From NCBI RefSeq assembly GCF_015209505.1, contig NZ_JADEYC010000005.1:186001-250000 (forward strand): a stretch of 64,000 nt of DNA. The letters are read 5' to 3'. The number at the start of each line of letters is the position of its first letter. The first letter of the stretch is position 1. Below the pieces are notes generated by a model. The model saw only the letters and a list, made by a program, of their open reading frames with translations, was not told the DNA's origin and made no database searches. The DNA comes from Saccharopolyspora montiporae. Lineage in GTDB: Bacteria > Actinomycetota > Actinomycetes > Mycobacteriales > Pseudonocardiaceae. This document shows, one piece after another, positions 46,362-54,886 of the stretch. Both the position numbers and the translations under genes were made by a program.

Positions 46362-47186
46362 ATGGAGGCCCGCTTGGCGGAGTCGACTGTGGACGCCGAC
46401 CTGCTGGATCGTGGCGGTGTGGGGCTCACGATCCAGGGGCGGCGCGCCACGATCACGCTCAACCGTCCGGACAAGCTCAACGCGCAGACACCGCATACCT
46501 GGTACGCGCTGCGCGAGATCGGGCAGTCCCTGCCCGCCGAAGTCCGGGTGGTCGTGGTTCGCGGTGAAGGGCGGTCGTTCTCGGCCGGCCTGGATCGCCG
46601 CTTGTTCGGGGCCGCCGATGTGGACGGCGCCCCCGGTCTCGCCGCGCTGGCGGACACACCCACCGAACAGGCCGATGCCGAGATCGCCGGTTTCCAGCAG
46701 GGGTTCAGCTGGTTGCGCGATCCGGATCGGATCACCGTCGCGGCGGTGCAGGGGCACGCGATCGGCGCCGGCTTCCAGCTGGCCCTGGCCTGCGATCTGC
46801 GGGTGGCCGCCGAGGACGCGCGGCTGCGCATGGCCGAAACCAGCCTCGGGCTCGTACCCGATCTCGGCGGGACGCTGCCGCTCGTGCGCACCGTCGGGTA
46901 CGCCAAGGCCGTCGAGATCTGCCTGACCGGCCGGGACGTACCCGCTGCGGAAGCCGCTGCGCTGGGGCTGGTCAACCAGGTCGTCCCGGCGGACGGACTG
47001 GAGGACGCGGTCGACGGGCTCGTCGAGGCGCTGGTCCAGCCGCCGGAAGGCGCCTCGCGGGAGACGCTGGCCCTGCTGTCCCAGGCCGCCGACGAGGCGG
47101 TCGACCCGGAGCAGCAGCTCGCCGCGGAGCGTTCCGCCCAGCTGCGCCGGATCGTGGACATGGCCGCGCTGCTGCGTTCCGAATGA
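46362..47186 (+). CDS. Enoyl-CoA hydratase/isomerase family protein
   Basis: Crotonase-fold enzyme acting on acyl-CoA. The 274-residue product shows ATITLNRPDKLNAQTP, the oxyanion-hole segment GEGRSFSAGLDRRLF, a second loop with GHAIGAGFQLALACDLRVAAEDARL, and ETSLGLVPDLGGT with Glu and Asp at the positions used by isomerases and hydratases. Substrate unknown. The ATG at 46362 lacks a ribosome binding site; a TTG at 46374 has GGAGG five bases ahead and may be the true start, giving 270 residues. Confidence 0.85.
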   Translation: MEARLAESTVDADLLDRGGVGLTIQGRRATITLNRPDKLNAQTPHTWYALREIGQSLPAEVRVVVVRGEGRSFSAGLDRRLFGAADVDGAPGLAALADTPTEQADAEIAGFQQGFSWLRDPDRITVAAVQGHAIGAGFQLALACDLRVAAEDARLRMAETSLGLVPDLGGTLPLVRTVGYAKAVEICLTGRDVPAAEAAALGLVNQVVPADGLEDAVDGLVEALVQPPEGASRETLALLSQAADEAVDPEQQLAAERSAQLRRIVDMAALLRSE

Positions 47187-47212
47187 GTTCCCCCGGGCAC
47201 GCCCCGGTGATC

Positions 47213-47237
47213 GCCGGGTGCTCGGCGAGCGCCCGGC
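47213..47237 (+). terminator. Hairpin after the enoyl-CoA hydratase gene
   Basis: An 11-bp stem with one G-U pair (47213-47223 with 47227-47237) and a 3-nt loop lies 26 nt after the stop, within a longer imperfect hairpin (about 47190-47255). Confidence 0.55.
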
Positions 47238-47308
47238 TTCCCGGGGGTGCCCCGGCGACGCGGTGATCACCCGGCGCGCCCCTGCAGGTCGGTGACCGGT
47301 TCGGCCGC

Positions 47309-47334
47309 TACGCTGTGGATCAGCAAACGTGATC
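47309..47334 (+). promoter_or_regulatory. Candidate promoter and operator of the TetR gene
   Basis: TACGCT (47309-47314) is a possible -10, and the inverted repeat GATCA-N7-TGATC (47318-47334) covers the expected start of transcription, as TetR autoregulatory operators often do. Only five bases per arm, so weak. Confidence 0.35.
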
Positions 47335-47351
47335 GAACCGCCGGGGGATGT

Positions 47352-47978
47352 ATGCCGCAGCGGGGCAACCGCCGGGAGCTGCTCGCCGAGGCCGCCATCG
47401 AGGTGCTGGCCCAGGAAGGCGGGCGCGGCCTCACGCACCGCGCCGTGGACCGGGAAGCGGTGGTGCCCGAGGGCACCGCGAAGAACTACTACCCGACCCG
47501 CAGCGCGCTGCTGATCGCCGTGGCCCGCCATCTCGCCGAGCAGCACACCACCGCGCTGCGGCAGCTGGTCAGCCAGGCGCCGGCCGGGTTGACCAGCGCG
47601 GACATCACCAAGCTCTACGCGTCGATGCTGCGGCGCAGCGCGGGCAACGCGCGGTCGCAGTACCTGGCGCTGTTCGAGCTGCACCTGGAGGCGGTGCGCA
47701 ACCCCGAGGTGCGCACGGCGCTCGCCGAGATCACCCGGGCCAACGCGGATGCCGCCGTCGAGCTCAACGCCGCGGTCGGGCACCGGATGACCCGGCGGGG
47801 CGCCGGGCTGCTCGATGCCGGGATGCTCGGGGTGGCGCTGTCGGTGCTGACCCTGCCCGAAGACGTGGCCGACGAGCTCGGGCTCAGCGATGCCGACGGG
47901 GTTGCCCAGGCGTTACTCGCGGTCGGCTCCACCGATGGCGAGCCGGTGGTGGGGGTGCTCCGCGACTGCGCGAGCTGA
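47352..47978 (+). CDS. TetR/AcrR family transcriptional regulator
   Basis: The 208-residue product has an N-terminal HTH (RRELLAEAAIEVLAQEGGRG, then LTHRAVDREAVVPEGTAKNYYPTRSALLIAV, with the typical YYPTR recognition region about 46-50) and an all-helical ligand-binding domain. The ligand is unknown. GGGGGA lies three to four bases before the ATG. Neighbours on the same strand are the enoyl-CoA hydratase gene upstream and the Imm1-like gene downstream, neither in an operon with it. Confidence 0.9.
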   Translation: MPQRGNRRELLAEAAIEVLAQEGGRGLTHRAVDREAVVPEGTAKNYYPTRSALLIAVARHLAEQHTTALRQLVSQAPAGLTSADITKLYASMLRRSAGNARSQYLALFELHLEAVRNPEVRTALAEITRANADAAVELNAAVGHRMTRRGAGLLDAGMLGVALSVLTLPEDVADELGLSDADGVAQALLAVGSTDGEPVVGVLRDCAS

Positions 47979-48090
47979 CCGAGGTGGCTGTGCGGGATCG
48001 CTGCGCGACGCGCGGTAGCCTGCGGTCCGCGGCGTCGAGCGCCGCGACGAGCTCACCGGCAGCGTCGCCGCGGTGGCGCCCAGGATCGGA

Positions 48091-48111
48091 GTGGATGCAG
48101 CCCGAGCATGA
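48091..48111 (+). CDS. Six-codon leader ORF overlapping the Imm1-like start
   Basis: GTG at 48091 has AGGA at 48082-48085 and encodes VDAARA; its TGA overlaps the next gene's ATG (ATGA at 48108-48111). The Imm1-like gene has no ribosome binding site at normal spacing, so coupling is plausible, but the ORF is very short. Confidence 0.35.
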   Translation: MDAARA

Positions 48112-48824
48112 CGAACCCATCGCAGGACGAGTCCGTTCCTCCCGAGGAACCGCCCGCCGTCGTCTTCGGCCGGATCGGCGATGTGCCGCTGGAGGCGCTG
48201 GACAAGCTCATCGAGAGCACCGAGGCCGTCTACGGAGACCTGAACCGGGTCCTGGGGCATCCCTACTGGGGCGATCTCGTTTACCACCAGGGCGCGGCGA
48301 TGCGCGCGCTCCGCGAGGCGCGGACCGCGCTGGACGGGCTGCGGGCCGAATCGGCCGGTGCGCGCAACACCGAGCTCGGCGTCACGGTCGCCACCGCCGT
48401 CGTCGACGGGACCCGGCACTACGCGCACTCCGCCGAGGACAAGGCCGCCCTGGTCGATCTGGTGCTGCGCCCGCGGAAACCCGGCGCGGCGCACCTCTAC
48501 GTCTGGGACCGCCCGCACGAGGATCCCGAAGCGCCCGGGCCGTACGAGCAGCTGCGCATCGTCACCGACGCCGACAGCGAGGCCGGGGCGCTGAACTTCA
48601 CGCAGGAGACCGAGGACGGCGAGCTGCACTCCTGGCACACGCTCAGCGCCGAACCCCTCGCGGATCCACCGTCGCTCGCCTTCGACGCGGGCAGCGCGCT
48701 GAAGTTCCCGCGCAGCAGCGTGCTCGGCTTCCGCGAGCTGCGCGCCGGGTTGGACGAGTTCACCCGGACCGGGCAGCGACCGGAGTGCCTGGGCTGGCAG
48801 CAGGCCCGGTGGGGCGAGCCCTGA
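48108..48824 (+). CDS. Imm1-like protein, possible orphan immunity protein
   Basis: Identity uncertain. The 238-residue acidic product has a Pro/Glu-rich N-terminus, a helical part (about 25-95) and a C-terminal part that ends FPRSSVLGFRELRAGLDEF and RTGQRPECLGWQ, which strongly resembles the end of Imm1 family immunity proteins (a strand, a helix that closes with TG-RP, then a Trp-Gln). Imm1 proteins neutralise polymorphic toxins such as deaminases. No toxin gene lies nearby. It has no signal peptide or transmembrane helix, as expected for a cytosolic immunity protein. Confidence 0.5.
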   Translation: MTNPSQDESVPPEEPPAVVFGRIGDVPLEALDKLIESTEAVYGDLNRVLGHPYWGDLVYHQGAAMRALREARTALDGLRAESAGARNTELGVTVATAVVDGTRHYAHSAEDKAALVDLVLRPRKPGAAHLYVWDRPHEDPEAPGPYEQLRIVTDADSEAGALNFTQETEDGELHSWHTLSAEPLADPPSLAFDAGSALKFPRSSVLGFRELRAGLDEFTRTGQRPECLGWQQARWGEP

Positions 48825-48942
48825 CCCTCGCCCGCGGCGGGCCCTCGTGCGGCGAGTCCATGACAAGCCGGAGCCGATCGTTGACTGCGCGTGCGCGGAG
48901 TGGTTCGTTCTCCTCACCCGGACCGGCGGGAGGAGCGGGCGG

Positions 48943-50742
48943 ATGCGCAGAGGGCTCGTCGTGCTCGTCGTCATCGCGTTCGGCGGGCTGCTCACCGCCG
49001 GTGCGCCACCGCCCGGTGCCGAGCCGGAGCGGGGCGGCACCGGTGGCGGCGCCACGCTGCGGGTCGGGCTGCAGCAGCAGATCGACTCGCTGAACCCGTT
49101 CCTCGGGTACAGCCTCGCCGCCACCGATCTGTTCCGGCTGATCTACCCGACGCTGACCACCTACTCGGCGCAGGACTTCGCGCCCGAACCCGAGCTGGCC
49201 GAGTCCTGGGAGGTCTCCGCGGACCGGCTCACCTGGACGTTCCGCATCCGCGACGGGGTGCGCTGGAGCGATGGGGCACCGGTGACGGCCGGGGACGCCG
49301 CCTACACGTTCAACCGGATGATGCGCGATCCGGCCGCGGCCACCGCCAACGGCAACGTCGTGGAGAACTTCGAGGCGGTCCGCGCCGCCGACGACCGCAC
49401 CCTGGTGGTGCGCACCGCACGGCCGCAGGCCACGATGCTGGCCATCGACGCGCCGATCGTGCCCGAGCACGTCTGGTCGCGGATCGGCGATATCGCGTCC
49501 TTCGACAACGAGGACATGCCGATCGTGGGCAGCGGTCCGTTCGAGCTGGTCGACCACCGCGCCGAGCAGAACGTGACGCTGCGCGCCGATCCGGACTTCT
49601 GGCGGGGTCCGCCGCAGGTCGACCGGGTGCAGTTCGTGCAGTTCAAAAACAGCGATGCGGCGGTGCAGGCGCTGCGCAAGGCCGAAGTGGACGTGGTGCA
49701 GAAGCTCACCCCGGCCCAGTTCGACGCGTTGGCCGAGGAACCCGACGTGCAGCAGGTGCGCGGGCAGGGCCGCCGGTTCTACGAGTTGATCCTCAACCCG
49801 GGCGCGGCCGGCAGCGACGGCGAACCGATCGGCACCGGCCACCCGGCGCTGCGCGACGTCAGGGTGCGCCAGGCCCTCGACCGGGCCATCGACCGGCGGG
49901 TGCTCGTGGACCGGGTGCTGCGCGGCTACGGCGAACAGGGCGCGGGCTACCTGCCGCCGATCTTCGGCACCTACCACTGGCGCCCGGAGCAGCCGCGCAC
50001 CTTCGACCCGGCCGCGGCCGCCCGGGAGCTCGACGCGGCCGGGTACCGGCGCGGACCGGACGGGGTGCGCCGCACCCCGCAGGGCCGGCCGCTGGACTTC
50101 GACTTCGTGCTGCACGGCAGCGAACCCGCCGACGCGCAGGTGGGCGAGTTCGTGCAGCGCTGGTTCGCTGACCTGGGCATTCGGGTGACGCTGGAGCCGG
50201 TTTCGGACAACCAGGTCAACGACCGCACCAGCACCGGTGACTTCGACATGGTCATCAGCGGGTGGTCGGCCAATCCGGACCCGGACTACGTGCTGCGGTT
50301 GCAGACCTGCGCGGCGCGGCCGGGCGGCGCCGGTGCGGGCAGCAGCGACACCTTCCTGTGCGACGAACGCTACGACGAGCTCTACGATCGCCAGCTCGGC
50401 GAGTTCGACCCCGCGCGGCGCGCCGAGCTCGTCGAGCGGGCCCAACGGCGGTTCCACGAGCAGGCCGCCGGGCTGATCCTGTATTACCAGGACTCCCTGG
50501 AGGCCTACCGCAGCGATCGGTTCGCCGGGTTCACCCGCCAGCCCGCGCAGGACGGGGTGATCGTCGCGCAGCAGGGCTACTGGGGTTACTACGGCGCCGA
50601 TCCCACCGAGCAGGCCGAGCGCGGTACCCCCGGCCAGGGTGCCGCCGTGCTGTGGGTCATCGGCGGTGCGGCGGTGCTGGTCGGCACCGTCGGCACCGTG
50701 CGGGCCGCACGCCGCCGCGCGACCGCCGACCAGCGGGAGTGA
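48943..50742 (+). CDS. Oligopeptide ABC transporter substrate-binding protein, membrane-anchored
   Basis: Family 5 (DppA/OppA) binding protein. The 599-residue product has a signal peptide (hydrophobic run about 4-20) without a lipobox Cys, the family motif PELAESWEVSADRLTWTFRI near residues 84-103, WSDGAPVTAGDAAYTFNRM, and a C-terminal transmembrane segment (about 566-586) followed by RAARRR. So it is tethered by its C-terminus rather than by lipid. The ATG at 48943 has GGAGGAG about seven bases ahead. First gene of a four-gene operon. Confidence 0.9.
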   Translation: MRRGLVVLVVIAFGGLLTAGAPPPGAEPERGGTGGGATLRVGLQQQIDSLNPFLGYSLAATDLFRLIYPTLTTYSAQDFAPEPELAESWEVSADRLTWTFRIRDGVRWSDGAPVTAGDAAYTFNRMMRDPAAATANGNVVENFEAVRAADDRTLVVRTARPQATMLAIDAPIVPEHVWSRIGDIASFDNEDMPIVGSGPFELVDHRAEQNVTLRADPDFWRGPPQVDRVQFVQFKNSDAAVQALRKAEVDVVQKLTPAQFDALAEEPDVQQVRGQGRRFYELILNPGAAGSDGEPIGTGHPALRDVRVRQALDRAIDRRVLVDRVLRGYGEQGAGYLPPIFGTYHWRPEQPRTFDPAAAARELDAAGYRRGPDGVRRTPQGRPLDFDFVLHGSEPADAQVGEFVQRWFADLGIRVTLEPVSDNQVNDRTSTGDFDMVISGWSANPDPDYVLRLQTCAARPGGAGAGSSDTFLCDERYDELYDRQLGEFDPARRAELVERAQRRFHEQAAGLILYYQDSLEAYRSDRFAGFTRQPAQDGVIVAQQGYWGYYGADPTEQAERGTPGQGAAVLWVIGGAAVLVGTVGTVRAARRRATADQRE

Positions 50743-50744
50743 CC

Positions 50745-51779
50745 GTGACCGAACTGCTGGATTCCGAGCCCGAACCGCTGCGCACCGGCCGCCGCGGCGG
50801 CGCTCTGCGCTACGCCGCGGGCAAGGTCGGTGACGGCCTGCTGAGCCTGTTCCTGGTGGCGGTGCTGGGCTTCTTCCTGTTCCGGGTGATCCCGGGCGAT
50901 CCGGTGCGCACCATGACGCGCGGGGCGCCGGTGACCGAGCAGCAGGTGGCGGCGTTGCGCGAGCGCTTCGGGCTCGATCTTCCGCTGTGGCGGCAGTTCC
51001 TGGACTACCTCGGCGATCTGCTGCGCGGCGACCTCGGCACGTCCTACACCTACAGCCGGCCGGTGGCCGAGCTGATCCTCGAACGCGCCGGGCCGACCCT
51101 GCTGCTGGTCGGCACGGCCACCGTGCTGGCCGCGGTGCTGGGCGTGCGCACCGGATCGGGTGCCGCGTGGCGGCACGGCAGCCGGTTCGACCGCAGGAGC
51201 ACCTCGGTGGCGCTGGCGCTGTGGTCGGTGCCGACGTTCTGGCTCGGGCTGATCCTGCTCATGGTGCTGGGCGTGGGCGTCGGCCCGCTGCCGGGCCTGT
51301 TCCCGGTGGGCGGGATGAGCTCGCCGGACACCCCGTCCGGGCTGCTGCCGCAGGTGCTCGACGTCGCCAATCACCTGTTCCTGCCGGTGGTGACGCTGGT
51401 CGCCGTGCTCTACGCCGAGTACGCGATGGTGACCCGCTCGTCACTGCTGGAGGAGATGGGCGAGGACTACCTGACCACGGCCCGCGCCAAGGGACTGCGC
51501 GAGGACCTGGTGCGCCGCAGGCACGCGCTGCCCAACGCGCTGCTGCCGGTGGTGACGCTGATCTTCCTGCGGCTGGGCCTGGTGGCCGCGGGCGCGATCA
51601 CCGTGGAGACCGTCTACTCCTGGCCGGGGATCGGGCTGCTCACCTTCGAGGCGCTGAGCGTGCCGGATCTGCCGCTGCTGCAAGGAATCTTCATCGTGCT
51701 GGCGGGGAGCGTGGTGCTGATGAACGTGCTCGCGGAACTGCTCTACCGGGTGCTCGACCCGCGGGTGCGCGACTCGTGA
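50745..51779 (+). CDS. Oligopeptide ABC transporter permease (DppB/OppB type)
   Basis: Membrane subunit. The 344-residue product has a first helix near 28-47 (GFFLFRVIPGDPVRTM follows), a periplasmic region with GLDLPLWRQFLDYL and the cytoplasmic EAA loop ending EDYLTTARAKGLREDLVRRRHALPNA-type sequence, the ATPase-contact site, split across about 240-265. GTG at 50745 is preferred because GGGAG lies five bases ahead; GTG at 50739 overlaps the upstream stop but has no spacing for a ribosome binding site. Confidence 0.9.
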   Translation: MTELLDSEPEPLRTGRRGGALRYAAGKVGDGLLSLFLVAVLGFFLFRVIPGDPVRTMTRGAPVTEQQVAALRERFGLDLPLWRQFLDYLGDLLRGDLGTSYTYSRPVAELILERAGPTLLLVGTATVLAAVLGVRTGSGAAWRHGSRFDRRSTSVALALWSVPTFWLGLILLMVLGVGVGPLPGLFPVGGMSSPDTPSGLLPQVLDVANHLFLPVVTLVAVLYAEYAMVTRSSLLEEMGEDYLTTARAKGLREDLVRRRHALPNALLPVVTLIFLRLGLVAAGAITVETVYSWPGIGLLTFEALSVPDLPLLQGIFIVLAGSVVLMNVLAELLYRVLDPRVRDS

Positions 51780-52651
51780 CCGCGGTCGGGAACCGCATCG
51801 GGCGGCGGAGCGCGTGGCGGGTGTTCCGCGCCGACCGCGGCGGGCTGACCGGGCTGGTGCTGCTAGCGGTCGTGGTGGTGTTGGCCGTGTGCGCCCCGCT
51901 GCTGACCGATCCGGCCGGTCTGGACGTCACCCGCGCCACCGGCCGCGCGTTGCAGCCGCCGGACGCGCAGCACTGGTTCGGCACCGACGAGTCCGGGCGG
52001 TCGGTGCTGCTGCTGACCTGGTGGGGCGCGCGGATCTCGCTGGTCGTCGGGCTGGCCGCCGCGGTGCTGTCGGTGCTGATCGGGGCCGCGTTCGGGATGC
52101 TGTCCGCGCACTTCGGCGGCTGGACGTCCCGAATCCTGTTGCGGGTGACCGACTTCTTCCTCGTGCTACCGGCGCTGGTGCTGGCCATCGCGCTGTCCAC
52201 GGTGTTGGCCCGGGGGCTGTGGACGATCGTGCTGGCGATCGGCGTGACGGCGTGGCCGGCGACCGCGCGGATGGTGCGCGCGCAGACGATGGCGATCGAA
52301 GCCCGCCCGCACGTCGAGCGGGCGCGGGTGCTGGGCGCAGGCCATCTGCGGGTCCTCGGCGGGCACGTGCTGCCGGCGGTGGCGCCGCTGGTGTTCGCCA
52401 ACACCACGTTGTCCGTGGCCAGCGCGGTGATCGCCGAATCGACCCTGTCCTTCCTCGGCCTCGGCGATCCGGCGCGGGTGTCCTGGGGCGCGATGCTGAA
52501 GTCGGCGATGGACACCGGTGCGGTCACCGGCGGCGCGTGGTGGTACCTGCTGCCGCCGGGGCTCGGGATCGTGCTGGTGGTGCTCGGTTTCACGCTCGTC
52601 GGCCGGGCACTGGAAGCGGTGTTCAACCCCGGACTGCGGGAGCGGCGATGA
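51776..52651 (+). CDS. Oligopeptide ABC transporter permease (DppC/OppC type)
   Basis: Second membrane subunit. The 291-residue product has the OppC N-terminus (basic stretch, first helix about 24-43, then HWFGTDESGRSVL near 66-78) and an EAA-type loop with ARPHVERARVLGAGHLRVLGGHVLP, presented here only in part, plus the ESTLSFLGLGDP motif. The GTG overlaps the stop of the first permease (GTGA), and the stop overlaps the ATPase start (ATGA). Confidence 0.9.
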   Translation: MTAVGNRIGRRSAWRVFRADRGGLTGLVLLAVVVVLAVCAPLLTDPAGLDVTRATGRALQPPDAQHWFGTDESGRSVLLLTWWGARISLVVGLAAAVLSVLIGAAFGMLSAHFGGWTSRILLRVTDFFLVLPALVLAIALSTVLARGLWTIVLAIGVTAWPATARMVRAQTMAIEARPHVERARVLGAGHLRVLGGHVLPAVAPLVFANTTLSVASAVIAESTLSFLGLGDPARVSWGAMLKSAMDTGAVTGGAWWYLLPPGLGIVLVVLGFTLVGRALEAVFNPGLRERR

Positions 52652-54240
52652 CCCCGATCCTCCAGCTGCACGGACTCGCGGTGTCCTACGCGGGCGCGGC
52701 CGAACCGGCCGTGCGCGGAGTGGACCTGAGCCTCGGCGCCGGCGAAACCCTCGGCCTGGCCGGGGAATCCGGGTGCGGCAAGTCCTCGTTGGCGATGTCG
52801 GTGCTGCGGTTGCTGCCCCGGTCGGCGCTCGTCGACGGCAGCGTGCTGTTCGACGGCGAGGACGTGCACGGGATGTCGTTCGGCAGGTTGCGCGCGGTGC
52901 GCTGGGCGGGCGCGTCGGTGGTTTTCCAGGGCGCCATGCACGCGCTGAACCCGGTGCGCACGATCGGCGAGCAGATCGCCGAACCGCTGCGGCTGCACGG
53001 CACCGGCGGTGATCGGCGCTCGCGGGTCGCCGAGCTGCTGCGCCTGGTGGAGCTGCCGCCGGAGCGGGCCGATGCCCATCCGCACGAGCTCTCCGGTGGG
53101 CAGAAGCAGCGGGTGATGATCGCCATGGCTCTGGCCTGCGAACCGCGGCTGGTGGTGGCCGACGAGCCCACCACCGCGCTGGACGTGCTGGTGCAGCAGC
53201 AGGTGTTGGAATTGCTGGGCAGGCTCGTCGCCGAGCGCGGCATCTCGCTGCTGATGATCAGCCACGACCTGCCGGTGCTGGCCGGCGCCTGCGCGCGGTT
53301 GGCCGTGATGCACCGCGGGCGGATCGTCGAAGACGGCCCGGTGAGACAGGTGACCGGGTTCCCGCAGCACGAGCACAGCCGCGCGCTGGCCGCAGCGGCG
53401 CTGACCGTGGGCGACCCGGGGGCGCGGCGCACCGGCGGGTCGGACGGCGGACGGGTGCTGCTGGAGGCGCAGCAGGTCTCGGTGACCTACCGGGGTCGTT
53501 CCGGGAAAGCGGTGCGCGCGCTGGACCGGGTCGACCTGCAGGTCCGCGCGGACGAAATCGTCGCGCTGGTGGGCCAGTCCGGTTCCGGCAAGACGACGCT
53601 GGCCCGCGCGCTGCTCGGTCTGCACCGCCCGGACGCGGGGTCGGTGCAGCACGACGGCCGGGCGCTGCCGACGTCGACCGCGGGCCTGCGCCGCTACCGC
53701 AAGCAGGTGCAAATGGTGCTGCAGGACCCGGCCGGCGCGCTCAACCCGCGGCACACCGCCTACCGCGCCGTGGCCGAGGGGCTGCGGGTGCACCGGGAGA
53801 CCGCCGACGAGCGGGACCGGGTCGCCGAGGCGCTGGAGGCCGCCGAGCTGCGCCCGGCCGAGGACTACCTCCACCGGCTGCCGCACGAGCTCTCCGGTGG
53901 CGAGCGCCAGCGGGTGCTGATCGCCGGTGCGCTGGTGCTGCGCCCGGGCCTGCTCATCGCCGACGAGCCGGTGGCCTCGCTGGACGCCACGGTGCGCGGG
54001 GAGATCCTGGACCTGCTGCTGCGCCTGCGGGTCCAGCAGGGACTGTCCACCCTGGTCATCACGCACGACCTCGGGCTGGCCTGGAGCATCGCCGACCGGG
54101 TGGTGGTGCTGCACCGGGGTGCGGTCGTGGAGAGCGGACCCGTCGAGCAGGTGCTGGGCGCGCCGCGGCACGACTACACCCGGTCGCTGCTGGCCGCGGT
54201 GCCCGCCGTGCCCGGAGCGGACAGCGCCGAACCGGCGTGA
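52648..54240 (+). CDS. Fused DppD-DppF type ABC ATPase
   Basis: Single 530-residue protein with two nucleotide-binding domains that in many operons are separate genes. Domain one: GESGCGKSSLA (about 39-49), LSGGQKQRVMIAMAL, VADEPTTALDV. Domain two: GQSGSGKTTLA (about 310-320), LSGGERQRVLIAGAL, IADEPVASLDA and HDLGLAWSIADRV. Both keep every catalytic motif. It powers the two permeases just upstream. Ends 7 bp from the convergent uridine-kinase-like gene. Confidence 0.92.
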   Translation: MTPILQLHGLAVSYAGAAEPAVRGVDLSLGAGETLGLAGESGCGKSSLAMSVLRLLPRSALVDGSVLFDGEDVHGMSFGRLRAVRWAGASVVFQGAMHALNPVRTIGEQIAEPLRLHGTGGDRRSRVAELLRLVELPPERADAHPHELSGGQKQRVMIAMALACEPRLVVADEPTTALDVLVQQQVLELLGRLVAERGISLLMISHDLPVLAGACARLAVMHRGRIVEDGPVRQVTGFPQHEHSRALAAAALTVGDPGARRTGGSDGGRVLLEAQQVSVTYRGRSGKAVRALDRVDLQVRADEIVALVGQSGSGKTTLARALLGLHRPDAGSVQHDGRALPTSTAGLRRYRKQVQMVLQDPAGALNPRHTAYRAVAEGLRVHRETADERDRVAEALEAAELRPAEDYLHRLPHELSGGERQRVLIAGALVLRPGLLIADEPVASLDATVRGEILDLLLRLRVQQGLSTLVITHDLGLAWSIADRVVVLHRGAVVESGPVEQVLGAPRHDYTRSLLAAVPAVPGADSAEPA

Positions 54241-54247
54241 GCCGCGG

Positions 54248-54877
54248 TCAGCTCAGGGCGTCGATCACCGCCGGCCTGCCGGGCCGGTCGGTGCGCACCA
54301 CGGTGCCGGCCAGCAGTCGCGGGTCCACCTCGGCGGCGTATCGGCGGTAGGCGGGCAGCGTCCACTGCTGCTCGTCCGGGGTGAGCCGCTGCAGCGCGGC
54401 CTCGGGCAGCTCCAGGTGCACGGTGCGGTCGAACGGCAGTCCGGCGCCCAGCAGCAGCGGCCCGTCCACGAGCACGACCCCGCGTTCCGGCAGCCGGATC
54501 CGTTCCCGGCGCGGTGAGCGGTCGGCCGCCGGGTCCCACAGCGCGGGCAGCACCAGGCCACTGCCGCCGTCGGCCAGCGGATCCAGCACTTCGCGGCGCA
54601 GCCCGTCCAGATCGAACCAACCGGTGTAGAACGAGTCCGGATCGCGGTGGCCGTGCTCCAGTCGCAGCGACGCCGGGCGCAGGTAGTCGCGGGTGGACAC
54701 GCGCACCGCTTCCCGCCCGCGCTCGCGTAGCGGGTCGACGAGGTCGTCGGCGAACTCGGCGGTCCCGGCGGCCGGAGCGCCGTCGATCGCCATCCGGCAC
54801 CAGGTGCCGGTCCACGCGTCCAGGTGATCGACGATCTCGGCCACCAGGCGTTGCGGGGTCAGCGGACGGACCTGCAT
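54248..54877 (-). CDS. Uridine-kinase-like P-loop protein with degenerate Walker A
   Basis: The 209-residue product resembles the actinobacterial uridine kinase-like family: an N-terminal strand-loop IDGAPAAGTAEFAD, VSTRDYLRPASLRLEHGHRDP, FYTGWFDLDGLRREVLDPL and the Walker-B-like VVLVDGPLLL. The P-loop GAPAAGTA (33-40) lacks the Lys of GxxxxGK(S/T), so phosphate transfer as in true uridine kinases is doubtful. AGGAAG lies four bases before the ATG. It follows the LD-carboxypeptidase gene by 9 bp, so they are co-transcribed. Confidence 0.7.
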   Translation of the reverse strand: MQVRPLTPQRLVAEIVDHLDAWTGTWCRMAIDGAPAAGTAEFADDLVDPLRERGREAVRVSTRDYLRPASLRLEHGHRDPDSFYTGWFDLDGLRREVLDPLADGGSGLVLPALWDPAADRSPRRERIRLPERGVVLVDGPLLLGAGLPFDRTVHLELPEAALQRLTPDEQQWTLPAYRRYAAEVDPRLLAGTVVRTDRPGRPAVIDALS

Positions 54878-54886
54878 GCCGTCTTC

